A stretch of DNA of 64,000 nucleotides from Fagopyrum homotropicum (GCA_033239125.1 BSWB01000002.1:87602560-87666559), one strand, 5' to 3'. Counted from the first letter of the stretch, positions 45,209-57,547 are shown. Numbers and translations are program-made. Notes: a model not told the origin generated them from the sequence alone.

Positions 45209-46490
45209 CTACCCCATGGAATCTTGATTTTGGCCGTGGTTTTGGCCAGTTTGCGAGACAACGTACAATTCTTCAAAGGCTTCGATTGGCTCTTCTTCCA
45301 ACACTTCCAAAGCCTTGACTTCGGAGTCACAAACTTCTTCGACTCCTCCTTCCATAATGCTCATACTAATAACTTTCTGCAAAGGATCATTAAGCAAAAT
45401 AGAACTTATCATCTCTCTTGAGTCTTCTTCATCATAGATGTTGAAGACTTCTTCTTCTAGAGTTGGTTCCTTGATCAAAGCTGAGAGTATGAACTCAACT
45501 TTCTCTTCTCCAATATTGAATTGCAGCTTGGTGTTCTTGCAATCAACCAAGAAACCGGATGTTGCTAGAAACGGCCTCCCAAGTATGATTGGGATTGGAT
45601 AATCTATAGGAATGTCCAAAACTACAAAATCAATTGGAACGTAAAACTTACCAAGCTTTACGAAAACATCCTCAAGAATGCTCACGGGTCGAGTGATAGA
45701 TCGATCCACCATGTATAACGTCATCTTCACCGGTTTCGGCTCACCTAAACTAACTTTCTCGCACAACGCAAGTGGGATAATGCTCACACTTTCTCCTAGA
45801 TCACAAAGGGCATCATATGTGACCTCTCCAACGCCTATGGGAACGCAAAACAAGCCTGAGTCCCTCAGCTTGGGTGGCATATTTTCCGTCATGGTTTTGA
45901 TGAGTTCCGATGACTCAGAAGTCATCTTCACCTCACCAAAATCCTTTTGCTTCCTCTTGTTTGAGAGGATTTCCTTCAAGAACTTTCCGTAGGCCGGCAT
46001 ACCTAAAATTGCATCAATAACACATATGTTAATATGCAGTTTGCTCGTGAGTTCAACAAACTTACCAAAGTGTTTGTCTAGATGCACTCTCGCTCTAGAT
46101 TGTGGAAACGGCATCGGAGGTTTGTAAGCTTGAGGAGGTACGTAAACATCGGCTTTTTCCTTTTCCTTCTCAGCTGGTACCTCGGTTTCCACGGGCTGCT
46201 TGCCCTTGTCATCCGTTCTTGGAACGGGATCAACAGTATTCACACCACTCCTTGTGGTGATTGCCATCACTTGACCCTTAGGATTATTTTCGGTCTTTCC
46301 TAGAAGCTTCCCTTGATCTTTTGGAACTTCTCCGACTTTACTAAATACTTGATTTCCCAAGGCTTTTTGTGCCTTAGAAATCGAAGTAATGGAACTCTCT
46401 AATCCATTCATCTTCCCTATCATAGCTTTCATCATTGCTTCAAGCTTTTTCCTTTTTCTTCTCAGCTGGTACCTCGGTTTCCAAGGCTTT
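45209..46490 (-). pseudogene. gag end and protease (G)
   Basis: An open frame of about 430 codons before the junction at 46490. It holds a coiled stretch (MMKAMIGKMNGLESSITSISK), AITTRSG, VPPQAYKPPMPFPQSR (an Athila gag-end hallmark), LKEILSNKRK, and the protease with CDLGESVSIIPL and PIILGRPFLAT. Athila proteases usually read DLGAS; here Ala is Glu. The frame also extends upstream through the deletion junction to 46681, so it is a fusion. Confidence 0.85.
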
Positions 46491-47173
46491 ACTAAAACAC
46501 GCAGTTTATAATTGTTATTCTCACATCTAGAAGGTCTCAAAGTCTCCATCAAAATCTCATAGTTTTGTAAATGTTGGTGTGGTGACTCTCTCTCCATTCC
46601 TCCAAAGCGATCATGTTGAATCATAGTAATCACTTGAGGTCTGAACTCATAATCGCGGTCAGCCCGATCTCCCAAGTGCATGCCCGGACGGCGGGCATAC
46701 TAGACTGGATCCATCCGTTGCCCAAGTGTTTGTGGAACACCCATAAACGGATCAGCTGGCTCCACTTCTGGTGGAGGTGGTAGTGGCGCATAAACCGAAA
46801 CTGGTAATATGTTGACGGGTGTTGGTGGAGGTGGATAAATCACAACTCTAGTATCCCCGTCTCTTTCCTGATTTGCTAGTTGGAATTGCGCTCTCATCTC
46901 GGCCATGTCGGCTCGAAGTTGTTCCTGTAGAGCAAGTTGATCAGCTTTATCTTTTCTTAGAGGTTCTTCTTATAACCTTATTTGATCTCGAACTGCATCT
47001 AATTCAGCTCTAAGATCATCTACTTCTGTATCATTATCAGGAGCCATTTTCTTAGCTTCTCTCGACTTCTTCTTGTAAGTCTTTTCTGGTTCAGGGTCGT
47101 AAGGGACGATTTCTTTACCGACTCGCATTCTTTGCATAAACCTAAAGAAAGATCCTGCAAGAACACTCAACAA
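46491..47173 (-). pseudogene. gag N-terminal pieces (G)
   Basis: MQRMRVGKEIVPYDPEPEKTYKKK is the gag start, followed by a stop near 46968. Pro-rich VNILPVSVYAPLPPPPEVEP and FRPQVITMIQHDRFGGMERESPHQHLQNYEILMETL follow. After this the capsid is missing: sequence jumps at about 46490 directly to the gag end. Compare the fuller gag at 48575-49187. Confidence 0.8.
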
Positions 47174-47240
47174 GAATAATCAATAGCAAAGCAAGAAGAT
47201 ACCAAGCTAGACAATCGTACACTGGATTGGTCTTGACCAA

Positions 47241-47259
47241 CTTCCCAGCAACGGCGCCA
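47241..47259 (-). promoter_or_regulatory. Primer binding site (Asp tRNA), G
   Basis: Minus strand TGGCGCCGTTGCTGGGAAG, close to the 3' end of Asp tRNA, the usual Athila/Tat primer. Confidence 0.85.
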
Positions 47260-47265
47260 AAAACT

Positions 47266-48574
47266 TGTTTGCTCCAAAAAAGTGTGTGCAAATAAGCCTT
47301 AAATTTATATCCAAGAATAAAACCTAACGATAGCGAACCCGCAGTGTACGGATCAATCGTAGTATGGGCTGATATTCCGGATCGATCTCAAGGAATCGGT
47401 GAGAACAAAGAAGTAAAAGCAATATAACTTGTATAGCAAGAAAAGCAATAATCAATATAAAGAATAAGATGGTAGGATAATTGGGGAATGCGGATTCTAA
47501 AGATCCAAGTATCCGGTTGTGGCGTTCGATTCAAGATGTCTAAGGATATGTACGGACAGAGCTGGATAGCAATCGTATATGTCTAAGGTAGGATATCGTA
47601 CGGTGAAGTTCCAACACCCTTTTATCTCACCCAAAAGATATTACTTAACGGATGTTGAGTCTCGTCAAGAAGAGATTCTGAAGATAGTATTGTACTTGCA
47701 ATACCAAAACCAAACCCAAGGAAGTTTAAAGAAAGACAAAGGTAAAGGCTTTGACACTCTCTACCTTAACTGAGGGGTTTGAATCCTCTATTACCTAAAA
47801 CTCGTAGAAGCTTACAACCAAGCAAGGCTAAGGGTTAGAAAGGTTCACAAAGCTTAGGATTTAGGCATTCTTTAACTATGGATAAAAGCAAAAGCGAAAC
47901 ATACTAAACATAGAAAACCACGGCTGGATCTTGGGAAACCACGGGTGTGGTTCCTAAAGAACAGACCCTGGAAAACCTTGTTCGAGGGTTTCGTCTCACA
48001 ACTCTTAGGGTCCGATCTGTTAAGGCTCAGTCTATCTTCATCTGTACCACAATCATCAACCCTTCACCCTAGAATGCAAGGGGTTTAGCCAACAATCATC
48101 ATCATATTCAATTCAAGGTTAAAAAAAGAAATCAAGAATGGCATGCACCAAGAAGAACACAAAGAAGAACAATGATAACTCAATAATCAATCTTCAAATA
48201 TCAATAACTGTATCAAACAACGAATAATCCCAGAATATGTGTTCTCAAAGACAACAATCAAAAACCTAAGACAATTCTCAGAAAATCTCCAAATCGGGAT
48301 CAAGAAAACTCTTCAATCTCTTCCGATGGTGAAGCAATCAAATTTCGAACGTAGAAAAATCCTAAGTATGGAAGTGAATCCAAATGTGTCGTGCATATGC
48401 TGTCCTCAAAAATGCAGCCGTCGACCTCCTTTTATAAGATAAAATTAGGTCTAAAGGCCTCCTTCTTTCGTTGCTAACGTGGCAATAACGGAACGGTCTT
48501 TTCTGAAGAAAACCACGGGTGACGTCATCAAAACCACGGCCGTGGTTTGTCCCATGGTGACTCTCGACCTTCCT
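47266..48574 (-). repeat. Athila-like LTR of G, 5'-truncated
   Basis: Closely matches 49607-50932, then breaks at CTCGACCTTCCT where the other copy continues. Contains the palindrome AACCACGGCCGTGGTT (48531-48546). Confidence 0.75.
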
Positions 48575-49481
48575 TAAAGTAGACCACTAGTAGATCAATC
48601 TTCGGAATCCCATAATGTGGGTAATCAAACAAAAGGGCTTTGAACCTTTCCCATGACTTGAAGAGGCTTTCACCATACTTCATCACAAATGCATTTATTT
48701 TTGCTCTAAATTCCGCCGTCTTTGATGGCGGAAAGAATTTGGTGAGAAACTCCGCAGTCATATCCTCCCGTGTGTTCACTCTTCTAGTGGTAAGCGATTG
48801 CTACCACACAAGTGCTTTATCCTTCAAATAGAAAAAGAAAACACGCAGTTTATAATTGTTATTCTCACATCTAGAAGGTCTCAAAGTCTCCATCAAAATC
48901 TCATAGTTTTGTAAATGTTGGTGTCGTGACTCTCTCTCCACTCCTCCAAAGCGATTCTGCTGAATCATAGTAATCACTTGAGGTCTAAACTCATAATCGC
49001 GGTCAGCCGGATCTGCCAAGTGCACGCCCAGACGGCGAGCTTGCTGAACCTGATCCATCTGTTGCCCAAGTGTTTGTGGAACACCCATAAACGGATCAAC
49101 TGCCTCCACTTCTGGTGGAGGTGGTAGTGGCGCATAAACCGACACTGGTAATATGTTTACGGGTGCTGGTGGAGGTGGATTAATCACAACTCTAGCATCC
49201 CCGTCTCTTTCCTAATTTGCTAGTTAGAATTGCGCTCTCATCTCGGCCATGTCGGTTCGAAGTTGTTCCTATAGAGCAAGTTGATCAACTTTTTCTTTCC
49301 TTAGAGGTTCTTCTTGTAACCTTGTTTGATCTCGAGCTACAGCAAATTCAGCTCTAAGATCCTCTACTTCTTTATCATCCATAGCAGCCATTTTCTTAGC
49401 TTCTCTCAAGTTCTTCTTGTATGTCTTTGCCGGTTCAGGATCGTAAGGAACGATTTCTTTACCGGATCGCGTTCTTTGCAT
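48575..49481 (-). pseudogene. Second Athila-like gag fragment
   Basis: Starts MQRTRSGKEIVPYDPEPAKTYKK (49481), has stops near 49270 and 49212, continues VNILPVSVYAPLPPPPEVE and the capsid (FRPQVITMIQQNRFGGVERE, YLKDKALVW, then TAEFLTKFFPPSKTAEFRAKI and YPHYGIPKIDLLVVYFKEG). It is cut at 48574 by the next LTR. Athila gag normally reads on into the region deleted from G. Confidence 0.85.
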
Positions 49482-49586
49482 AAACCTAAAGAAAGATCCT
49501 GCAAGAACACTCAGTAAGAATAATCAGTTGCAATGCAAGAAGCTACCAAGCTAGACAACCGTACACAGGATTGGTCTTGACCAAAT

Positions 49587-49603
49587 CTCTGGCAACGGCG
49601 CCA
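49587..49603 (-). promoter_or_regulatory. Primer binding site (Asp tRNA), second Athila-like copy
   Basis: Minus strand TGGCGCCGTTGCCAGAG; the first 13 bases match Asp tRNA. Confidence 0.85.
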
Positions 49604-49606
49604 AAA

Positions 49607-51258
49607 ACTTTTTTGCTCCAAAAAAGTGTCTTTAAATAAGCCTTAAATTTATATCCAAGAATAAAGCCTAACGATAGCGAACCTGCAGTGTACGGATCAA
49701 TCGTAGTATGGGCTGATATTCAGGAGTCGATCTTAGGGAATCGGTGAGAACAAAGGAGTAAAAGCAATATAACTTGTATAGCAAGCAAAGCAATGATCAA
49801 TATAAAGAATAAGATGATAGGATAATTGGGGAATGCGGATTCTAAAGATCCAAGTATCCAGTTGTGGCGTTCAATTCAAGATGTCTAAGGATATGTACGG
49901 ACTGAGATGGATAGCAAAGGTATATGTCTAAGGTAGGATATAGTACGGTGAAGTTCCAACACCCTTTTATCTCACCCAAAGGATTCTACTTAACGGATGT
50001 TGAGTCTCGTCAAGAAGAGGTTCTGAGGATAGGATTGTACTCTCAATACCAAAATCAAACCCAAGGAACTTTAAAGAAGGACAAAGGTAAAGGCTTTGAC
50101 ACTCTCCACCTTAATAGAGGGGTTTGTATCCTCTATTATCTAGAACTCGTAGAAGCTTACAACCAAGCAAGGCTAAGGGTTAGAAAGGTTCACAAAGGTT
50201 AGGACTTAGGTAATCTTTAACTTTAGATAAAGGCAAAAGCGAAACGTGTAAAACAGAGGAAACCACGGCTGGATCTTGGGAAACCACGGGCGTCGTTCAT
50301 GAAGAACAGGCCGCGGAAAACCTCATTCGAGGGTTTCTATCTCACAACTATCAAGATCCGATCTGTTAAGGCTCAATCTATCATCATTTGTACCACAACC
50401 ATCAACCCTTCACCCTAGAATCGTAGGAGGTTTAGCCAACAATCATCATCATATTGAATTCAAGGTTAAGAAAAGAAATCAAGAATGGCATGCACCAAGA
50501 AGAACACAATGAAGAACAATGATAACTCAATAATCAATCTTCAAATATCAATAACTGAATCAAACAACGAATAATCCCAAAATATGTGTTCTCAAAGACA
50601 ATAATCAAAAATCAAGGACAAATCTCACAAAATCTCCAAGTCGGGATCAAGAAAACTCTTCAATCTTCCTCCGATGGCGAAACAATCAAATTTCAAATGT
50701 AGAGAAATCCTAAGTATGGAACTGAATCCAAATGTGTCGTGTATATGCCGTCCTCAAAAATGCAGCCGTCGACCTCCTTTTAAAAGATAAAATTAGGTCT
50801 AAAGGCTTCTTTCTTTCGTTGCTGACGTGGCAATAACGGAACGGTCTTTTCCGAAGAAAACCACGGGTGATGTCATCAGAACCACGGCCGGGTTTGTCCC
50901 ATGATGACTCTCGACCTTTCTTTCCACGTGTGAAAATCAAAGAAATACCAAAATCCCAGCCGTGCAAGTCCCTTTTTGGGCCGTGGTTCCTCTTTTTCGA
51001 TGCTTTTATCCTTTTCTTCATTTCATACTCCTTCCTATGACTCTCCAATGCTTCCTAATGAACTCCACATCGACCAATACTTTATAAATGCTCCTTTCCC
51101 ACTCCAATTCAGCGTCAATTCACCTAACATCACGACAAAACTTGTGTAGATCTCGATTCCAAAATAATAGGTGAATATGCTCACATGTCCATGTACCCAA
51201 AAGAAAGGGAAGAACTACCTATATGCACATCTAAAGTACGTCATATTTTATGCTATCA
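49607..51258 (-). repeat. Athila-like LTR, second copy
   Basis: About 1.65 kb if the minus-strand start is TGATAGCATAAAATATG at 51258. Primer site on one side, polypurine-type motif on the other. Confidence 0.65.
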
Positions 51259-51305
51259 AAATACCCCATACTTGCCTCTTGCTTGTCCCCAAGCAAGGTA
51301 TAAAT
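51259..51305 (-). promoter_or_regulatory. Athila/Tat-type polypurine signature
   Basis: Minus strand CTTGCTTGGGGACAAGCAAG, then GGCAAGTATGGGGTATTT directly before the LTR. Plant Athila/Tat elements carry such a 'TTGxGGACAAGCAA ... GGGG' block before the 3' LTR. Confidence 0.7.
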
Positions 51306-52736
51306 CTAGAATACAAAGATGTATGAAATATGAATGCAAAGACAAGGAAAAACACAATATTTTTGATTTCGTGCTTCTATTCATAGATCGCTCTCTACTC
51401 TTGTTTTATAGATTTCCAAAAACCGTTATGTAAACAAAAAGACTCATGTCTTGAAAGAATAATCAAATCTTGCAAAAGTTTTCAAAACAAGCATCATAAC
51501 TTGAATCAAAATCAAAATCAATCATGGGAAAAATCCAATTTGGACCACAAAGTCAAACAACAATCTCAAAGATCTTAAGGTCTTTCAATCGAAGGTCAAG
51601 AAACGTGTTAGGGTGGGATATGTATAGGATATGTGTTGCAAAGTCCGGGAAAGAGGACAATAACATCACAACTTCTTTAAGCATAGTTCAACAACCACCA
51701 ATGAGAGCTTTGCTCTTCTTTTTCAGCAAATTTTTTTTACTTTACTTTTTGAGATCAAGGACAGAGGTACACAATAACCGAAGCCTAGGAAATCAGCATT
51801 AACTCAATTATTCGAGTTGCCTCAAACCGTAATGCACATACATTGACTGTCTAGGAATATCGCTCAATCTGACTTTGGTAAGACGAAAACACCCGGCTAT
51901 GTGAATGGTGCCGAGTTACTCATCATCATGATTGACTTCCCCAAACCTATTTGCTAGCACACTTCGCCACTTTCAACTTCAAACTTTACAACTTTTACGC
52001 AATTGCATCCTAATTCCCGGATAGGTAATAAGGGGCAAATTATATATACACGAGGACATAGGAGGTGAATTAAGAAGAAGAAAGGAATGAAAATCAAAGT
52101 GCCTTAATCTTATCAATAAGAAGCGCAAGAACTTATAAAGCGGTTTCAACCTTCAATTTCTCAACATGACTTAGATCAAATTCCAAATTATCAAACTTGC
52201 AAAACGTTCTATCTTCAATTTAGCCGCAGGGGAGGCATGGGTGTTCCGTAGGGGCAGCGACTTTACTGCTTTGGAAACGCTTGACTATTCATCTACCAAC
52301 ATTTTTGTCATCAATGCGCAGGTGCGGCCTAGTGTCACCGCGGGGGCTGTGACAGTGTCGCTTGAGCTTCTCTAACCCATTGGCAAGGGGCGTAGGGGCG
52401 CTGACATGGGCCTCCAAGCGGTGTCACCGCAGGTGTGGGGAAAATCCGGTGCGGGGGTGGTGACAAGGGCCTTCCGGGCATTGGTGAGGTCCAAGGAGGA
52501 GCGTTGGGTGCGGAATGTCGCCGCGGGGATGGGGCTCCTCTGCCACGAGGGCGGCTGACCGAGAAAAGGTCGTCTTGATCTTCTTCTTTCCTACACGTAT
52601 TTTTTCAAGTGTTGCTAAATCCTTATATATCCTCATTGTTGACTCCTTCATCTGGGTTTAAATGTAGCAACATAATACAACTACTAGACTCCGAAAAAAT
52701 GCTAAAACTACCTAGATGTGATAGTGATTTCATCAC
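51306..52736 (-). other. Athila-type 3' region, non-coding
   Basis: No frame or domain recognised. GC-rich stretch at 52230-52560 with repeated GTGTCACCGC, GTGACA and GGGGCG words, unlike the AT-rich surroundings. Confidence 0.45.
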
Positions 52737-52780
52737 CTATTAAACTCCCCCATGATTACACTCTTACTCGTCCCGAGTAA
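52737..52780 (-). promoter_or_regulatory. Second polypurine-type signature
   Basis: Minus strand CTCGGGACGAGTAAGAG, then ATCATGGGGGAGTTTAATAGG, then TGATGAAATC. Same layout as 51259-51305, so it may mark another LTR start. Confidence 0.55.
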
Positions 52781-53918
52781 ACCAAAAATCTAACCAATGT
52801 GAATCAAAAGCCTCAGGAAGCATGATGAAGAAGAGAGGTGTCAAGAGGAAAAACAAAAAATCTATTAAATTGATGTGAGAAAAGGGAAAAACTACCATCC
52901 TTATCGTTCCAAGAGTGGCCTGCCTGAAATACTCCTTATATCTCCTCTTCTTATGTCGTCAACACCACACAAGGAGAATCTATCACTCGGATTTTGCTCA
53001 TTTTACCAAGGCGCTCTTCCGGGTTTTCACCTTGACACCTTCTTTTTTCTAAATTAATCTTACCAATTCTCACATCCCAGAACTCCACTTTTGCACCAAC
53101 CTAGAGTTGGTCGGACTACCTTCTTTTTGCCTAAGCCGCCCTTTCAGGTTTTCAGCTTATCCAATGATTTTTCATGCCTTTTTCAAATTTTATCTTTTTC
53201 TCTTTTTTTGACTAAATTTGTAACATTACAAATCAACATAAAACAAGTGTACAAACAAGTAGATGCAACATAGATTCCTCCCCCATGCTTGAAGATCACT
53301 TTGCCCTCACAGTGTGAAAAATGAAGGAAAAAATATAATGTGGAGAAGGGATAATGAGACTCACTGGTAGGATGGTCCGACTGGACCATCCAGGTCGTGT
53401 GGTGGGTACGGGAAGTGGGAGAAGAAGTTCTCTTGATGCTGGTAGAGTTGGGTTATCTAGCGGCCTTGCTCGTCCAACCGGTCAAAAATCCTCCGCTCAA
53501 TGCCTACGTGCCAAGCCTGCTGTTGTTCATCAATATGAGTTGTCATCCGTTGCTCATACCCTGTCTACCAGTGCTGCTGCTGCTCATGCATCCTCCTCTC
53601 ATAGCCAGACTTCCATTCTGTCTTATGGTCACGGAGTGATGAAGAGACTCGTTGCTCAAATCCTTTTTGCCACTCGTTTTGCTAAGTGGTCAGGGCTCTC
53701 ATCTGACCAAGAATCTTTGCATGGAAAGGGTTTATATCATCAATAATGGACATGTCCTCATCATCCGGGATGGGCTGATGGGTCTCAGCCGGGGCTCCAC
53801 TCGAGCTCGGTGCATGCCTCTATAATAGCAACATATTGCCGTCTTGGTAAAACTAGGTTGGCGGCAATATACAAATATGTCAACTCCGGCCCGAATGGAA
53901 AAGTCCGGGCTAAGTAAG
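52781..53918. other. Unassigned sequence between Athila-like and B2 elements
   Basis: A third G-rich block (minus strand CTTCAAGCATGGGGGAGG, about 53279-53299) suggests more Athila-type 3' sequence. A plus-strand frame at 53354-53746 (130 codons, Ser/His-rich) has no domain I recognise. Confidence 0.4.
53370..53391. repeat. Perfect 9-bp inverted repeat
   Basis: GGATGGTCC, loop GACT, GGACCATCC. Isolated; function unknown. Confidence 0.8.
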
Positions 53919-54743
53919 TGATGAAGGGTCATCCGAGCCGGCTCCATCTTCAACACCACAAGGAGCCCTAACAAGAGCTCAAGCCAAACGCCAAGCGGAG
54001 ATGGATGCTATCTTCCTAGCCATGGTTCAAGAAGCTCACCCAAGCTCACCTCCAATGAGTCCAAGGCCCGTCATGATGCTTAGCCACATTGGACCAGCCA
54101 AGAAGAAGTTGAATGGAGCATAGGAGAGCCTCACGTGTGCATGTCCATGGATGAAGGCGTGAGAGGCTGGCGTAAGAAGCTAGTTAGAGAGTGTTAAATA
54201 AAGCCTAGAATTAGTCTATTTTATGGATTTATTTAAAACACTCTAATTTGTAATTATTGTATTTATTTCTTTTCTATTTTTAGGAGAGAAGGTCTAGGTT
54301 GTAAATAAGCCTTTCTCTCTTCCTTTTTGTTGGGAGAAAAACGTAAAACACATTTGCCTAAGTGCCAAATTGAACCCTTTTGAGTTCAGCCTCTTGTCTT
54401 GTGAGAATTGTGGTGTTCGCATAGATTTCTCGTTCTTGTGTGTGTCAATCTCCTTCGGGTTGGTGCTACAAGTCGAATCGAAGCAACCTCTTCGTGCCTT
54501 CGATAATTCTAGATCGATTGTGTGAAGTTGTAAGAAGCAGGGTCGAATCGGCATCGGTTTGGTTCTTGGATCATCGAATCCAAGGGTTCTATCGTTTGTT
54601 CCTTTCGGTTCTTCTTTCCCATTTCGTTTCCCTTACTGCTTTGCACGTTTTCCTTGCATATTTGTTTCTGAAATTCGTTTCCTTTTATTCCCGAAAACAG
54701 GTTGCTCGTCTAGATCCGTTCTTCGCGGCTAATCCCCATATCA
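53919..54743 (+). repeat. 5' LTR of B2 (LTR-B type)
   Basis: 825 bp, TGATGAAGGGTC to CCATATCA. Confidence 0.9.
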
Positions 54744-54745
54744 AT

Positions 54746-54757
54746 TGGTATCAGAGC
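54746..54757 (+). promoter_or_regulatory. Primer binding site (initiator Met tRNA), B2
   Basis: TGGTATCAGAGC, two bases after the LTR. Confidence 0.9.
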
Positions 54758-56035
54758 TAATTGACGTTCAACCTACAAAAAGAGTCGGTAAATCATTCAA
54801 AAACCTAAAGTGTCTCGTTTTCTTATTTGAGTCTTGCTTTGTTTTGAGTCTGTTGCCATTGCCATTTCTATTCCAAGTTTTTGATTGAACTAACAAGTTT
54901 GTTGCCTTTGTTTATGAATCTTGGACGCCGGCACCACCCCAACACCACGCCTGCACCGCGCCTACCACCAATCCCTTGTGCCTACCACCACGCCGCCACC
55001 AGCTTTGTCCCACGTCCAACACAACACCAAACAAGCCTAAACTTTCAAAAAAAAAAAGGAGGCTGAATCGTTCAGCCTATTCTCAAGCTACCAGCCAACT
55101 CTTTCCTCCACATTTTCAGCCTATTTTTTTTTTAATCTTTCACCCTTGGTTAGCTATTTACTTGGTCAACTCTATCTTCTTCCAACTAATTAGGATTTTC
55201 TTAGCATTTTTGTTTTATTTTTTTTTTTTAATTCCAGCAGTAAGTTTAAAAAAAAAAAGAAAAGAAAATCCGAGTTTCAGAAAAAAAAGAGAAAAAAAGA
55301 AAAGAAAAAGAAAAGAAAAGAAAAGAAAGAAAAAAAAAGAAATCAGCCTTAGTTATTCATTTCATTTCATTTCATTCTTGCTTATTTCATAGTTTGTAAT
55401 AGTTGAAGTTGTGCTTGCCAAGTGTTATTGTTCAGCAATCAAAGAGGACTACAAAGGAGCTCATCTCACTCAAAAGTTGTCTTGCTAAGTGTTATTGTTC
55501 AACAACCAAAGAGGACTACAAAGGAGCTCATCTCACTCAAAGGGACCAAGCCATTCATGCCTAGCCTAGCTTCACCCTAGCCTAGCCACGCCATGGCCCT
55601 CGCCTAGCTCACTTCACTCGAGCCACGCCTTAGCCTTGACCAGCCCTTCTACACACACCTTCGGTGTCCAAGGTTTGCTTGCTTAGGCTTGACGAGTAAG
55701 TTCTTTCAAGGCTTATCTTGAGTTCAAATTTTGAGTCCATATTTAGTTGCATATAACATTCGCGCAACTTGTCCTTTCCGTTTTGAGTCTTTTCTTCTCT
55801 TTTATTGAGTCAAACACGTTTTAAGGTGATTGAAATCGAATTTTGCTTCTACTTTAAAGCTTTTGTTTGGCTAAGTATTGAACTCACGTGAGGTTTTTGA
55901 CTAATACAAGACGAGCCATCAACAAGCTTGTTGAGCACCACTAGAGAGTGAGAGTTTGCTTTCGAGTGATACACTTGTGAGGCGTTTTTGTTTTAGCTAA
56001 CCTAACGTGTTTGAGTGTTTTAGTGTCTTTGAACA
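54758..56035 (+). other. Untranslated leader of B2
   Basis: Collinear with the B1 leader: A/G microsatellite at 55245-55345 and the 68-bp tandem duplication at 55407 to about 55540. Confidence 0.8.
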
Positions 56036-56602
56036 ATGTCAGGAACTTCCACAGGTACGCCCAGCCCCGAGCCTATTTCCCCGGAGTTGTTTAACCTTAT
56101 CAAGGGCCTGAAAGATAGCATTGAAGGGTTAACTACAAGGCTGTCCAACTTGGAGGCGCCTAAGGTAGTTCCGGAGCCTCGGCCACTAGGAGGCAACATG
56201 CAGGTAGGAGACCACTCGAGGGCTCAACAACAAGGGCAAGACCGAATACCACTCCAAAGCCAACAAGAGGCGTTTCAAGCAGCCCGACACTCTAATGCCA
56301 CGCAGCCCTCTCGGAATGTCCAAGGCTTAGGCCACACCGTGTCCCAACCGGGATGGGGCAATCTTGCTTTCGAGGAGCACGTTTCTATCCCTTCTTCTCC
56401 TATTTTACATGATAATATGCCTAACTATCCTCAACAGTTTCAAAATCAAGCTTATGAGCAGGATGAGGACGGTGATGATGATGACGAGGAATGGAGGCCA
56501 AACGGGCGAAGGGAGCCCCAACAGTCCCGGAGACCTCATGACGCCCGGCGCCAAGACGAGCATAGGCGTGAGCCCTATGGCGGCCAGCCAAGGAGGGAGT
56601 GA
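56036..56602 (+). pseudogene. gag N-terminus (B2)
   Basis: Starts MSGTSTGTPSPEPISPELFNL. Predicted helix (LIKGLKDSIEGLTTRLSNLEA), Gln-rich middle, acidic YEQDEDGDDDDEEW and Arg-rich end. TGA at 56600 replaces CGA of B1 (a CpG C-to-T change). The frame is otherwise intact into 56630. Confidence 0.85.
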
Positions 56603-56629
56603 GATCCGGAGTATGATGGCCTTGGCAAA

Positions 56630-57547
56630 GTGAAGGTGAAGATCCCAAGCTTTGAAGGCAAATGTGACCCGGACGTGTACATGGCTTGGGAGGCGAAGAT
56701 AGAGCAAATATGGTCATGCCATAACTTTCCCGAGCATAAGAAGGTACATTTCGCAGCTCTTGAGTTTATTGATTATGCTATGATATGGTGGGATGATTTG
56801 GTGAAGGAAAGGAGGAGAACTTTGGATGCACCGGTAGTTACTTGGGCGCACATGAAGGCCTTGATGAGAGCTCGGTTTGTGCCTCAACATTACACTACAG
56901 AATTGAGGCAAAGGTTGGAGAACTTGAGGCAAGGAGCCATGACCGCCGAGGAGACCTATAATGCCATGCAGATGGCCATGGTAAAGGCTAATGTGCGAGA
57001 GGATGAAGAGACTGCAATGGCTAGGTATCTTCGTATTCTCAATTCAAGTTTTTCTAACGAGATAGATCTTTTTCCCTATAGCTCTATGACGAAATTGCTC
57101 CATCTAGCAAGCAAAGTAGAAAGGAAAATGAAGGCAAGAAGTCAAGGAGGTAAGGCTGCCTATGGCGTGCCTAGCTCATGGAGGAGCCAAGGAGGCCGCC
57201 AACAAGGGAATTACAACCGAGAGGTGCCAAGCAAGGAGAAGCTAGCCCCGGAGCAAGGAGGCCCACGAAAGGCTCCTTATGCAGCCCCTACCAAGTCCAC
57301 GCCTACACTACCTAAAGGCACTCAAGGGAGTACTTCTAACCCTTCATCTAGAGCTTGGGATATTGTATGTGTTAAGTGCCAAGGAAGAGGGCACATGATG
57401 AAGGATTGTCCTAATAAAAGAACTTTGCTAGTTAACCATTTAGGGCAATATGAGTCCGAATCTGAGCATGAGCATGATAATGATGATTTTGAGCTTAATA
57501 TGCATAATCATGATGATTTGGATGATGATGGGATTGAATATGAGTAA
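56630..57547 (+). pseudogene. gag capsid and nucleocapsid (B2)
   Basis: Capsid FEGKCDPDVYMAWEAKIEQIW, WWDDLVKERRRTLDAPVVTWAH (the block lost in B1), LMRARFVPQHYT, and the knuckle as CVKCQGRGHMMKDC (Phe to Val). The acidic spacer ends at TAA 57545, where B1 has CAA. Confidence 0.85.

Larger units (their letters stand above)
41117..47265 (-). mobile_element. Athila-like Ty3/gypsy element G, minus strand, decayed
   Basis: Minus-strand order is gag, protease, RT, RNase H, integrase, with an Asp-tRNA primer site at 47241. E sits in its 3' flank and a solo LTR-B in its integrase. The pol parts match Athila clade wording (e.g. RRMSFGLCNAP, FMDDFSVYG). Frameshifts and an internal gag deletion are present. 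Confidence 0.85.

Noticed and set aside
53354..53746. Possible host gene of 130 codons.
   Set aside because: No recognisable domain, no conserved copy in the window, and Athila-type surroundings.
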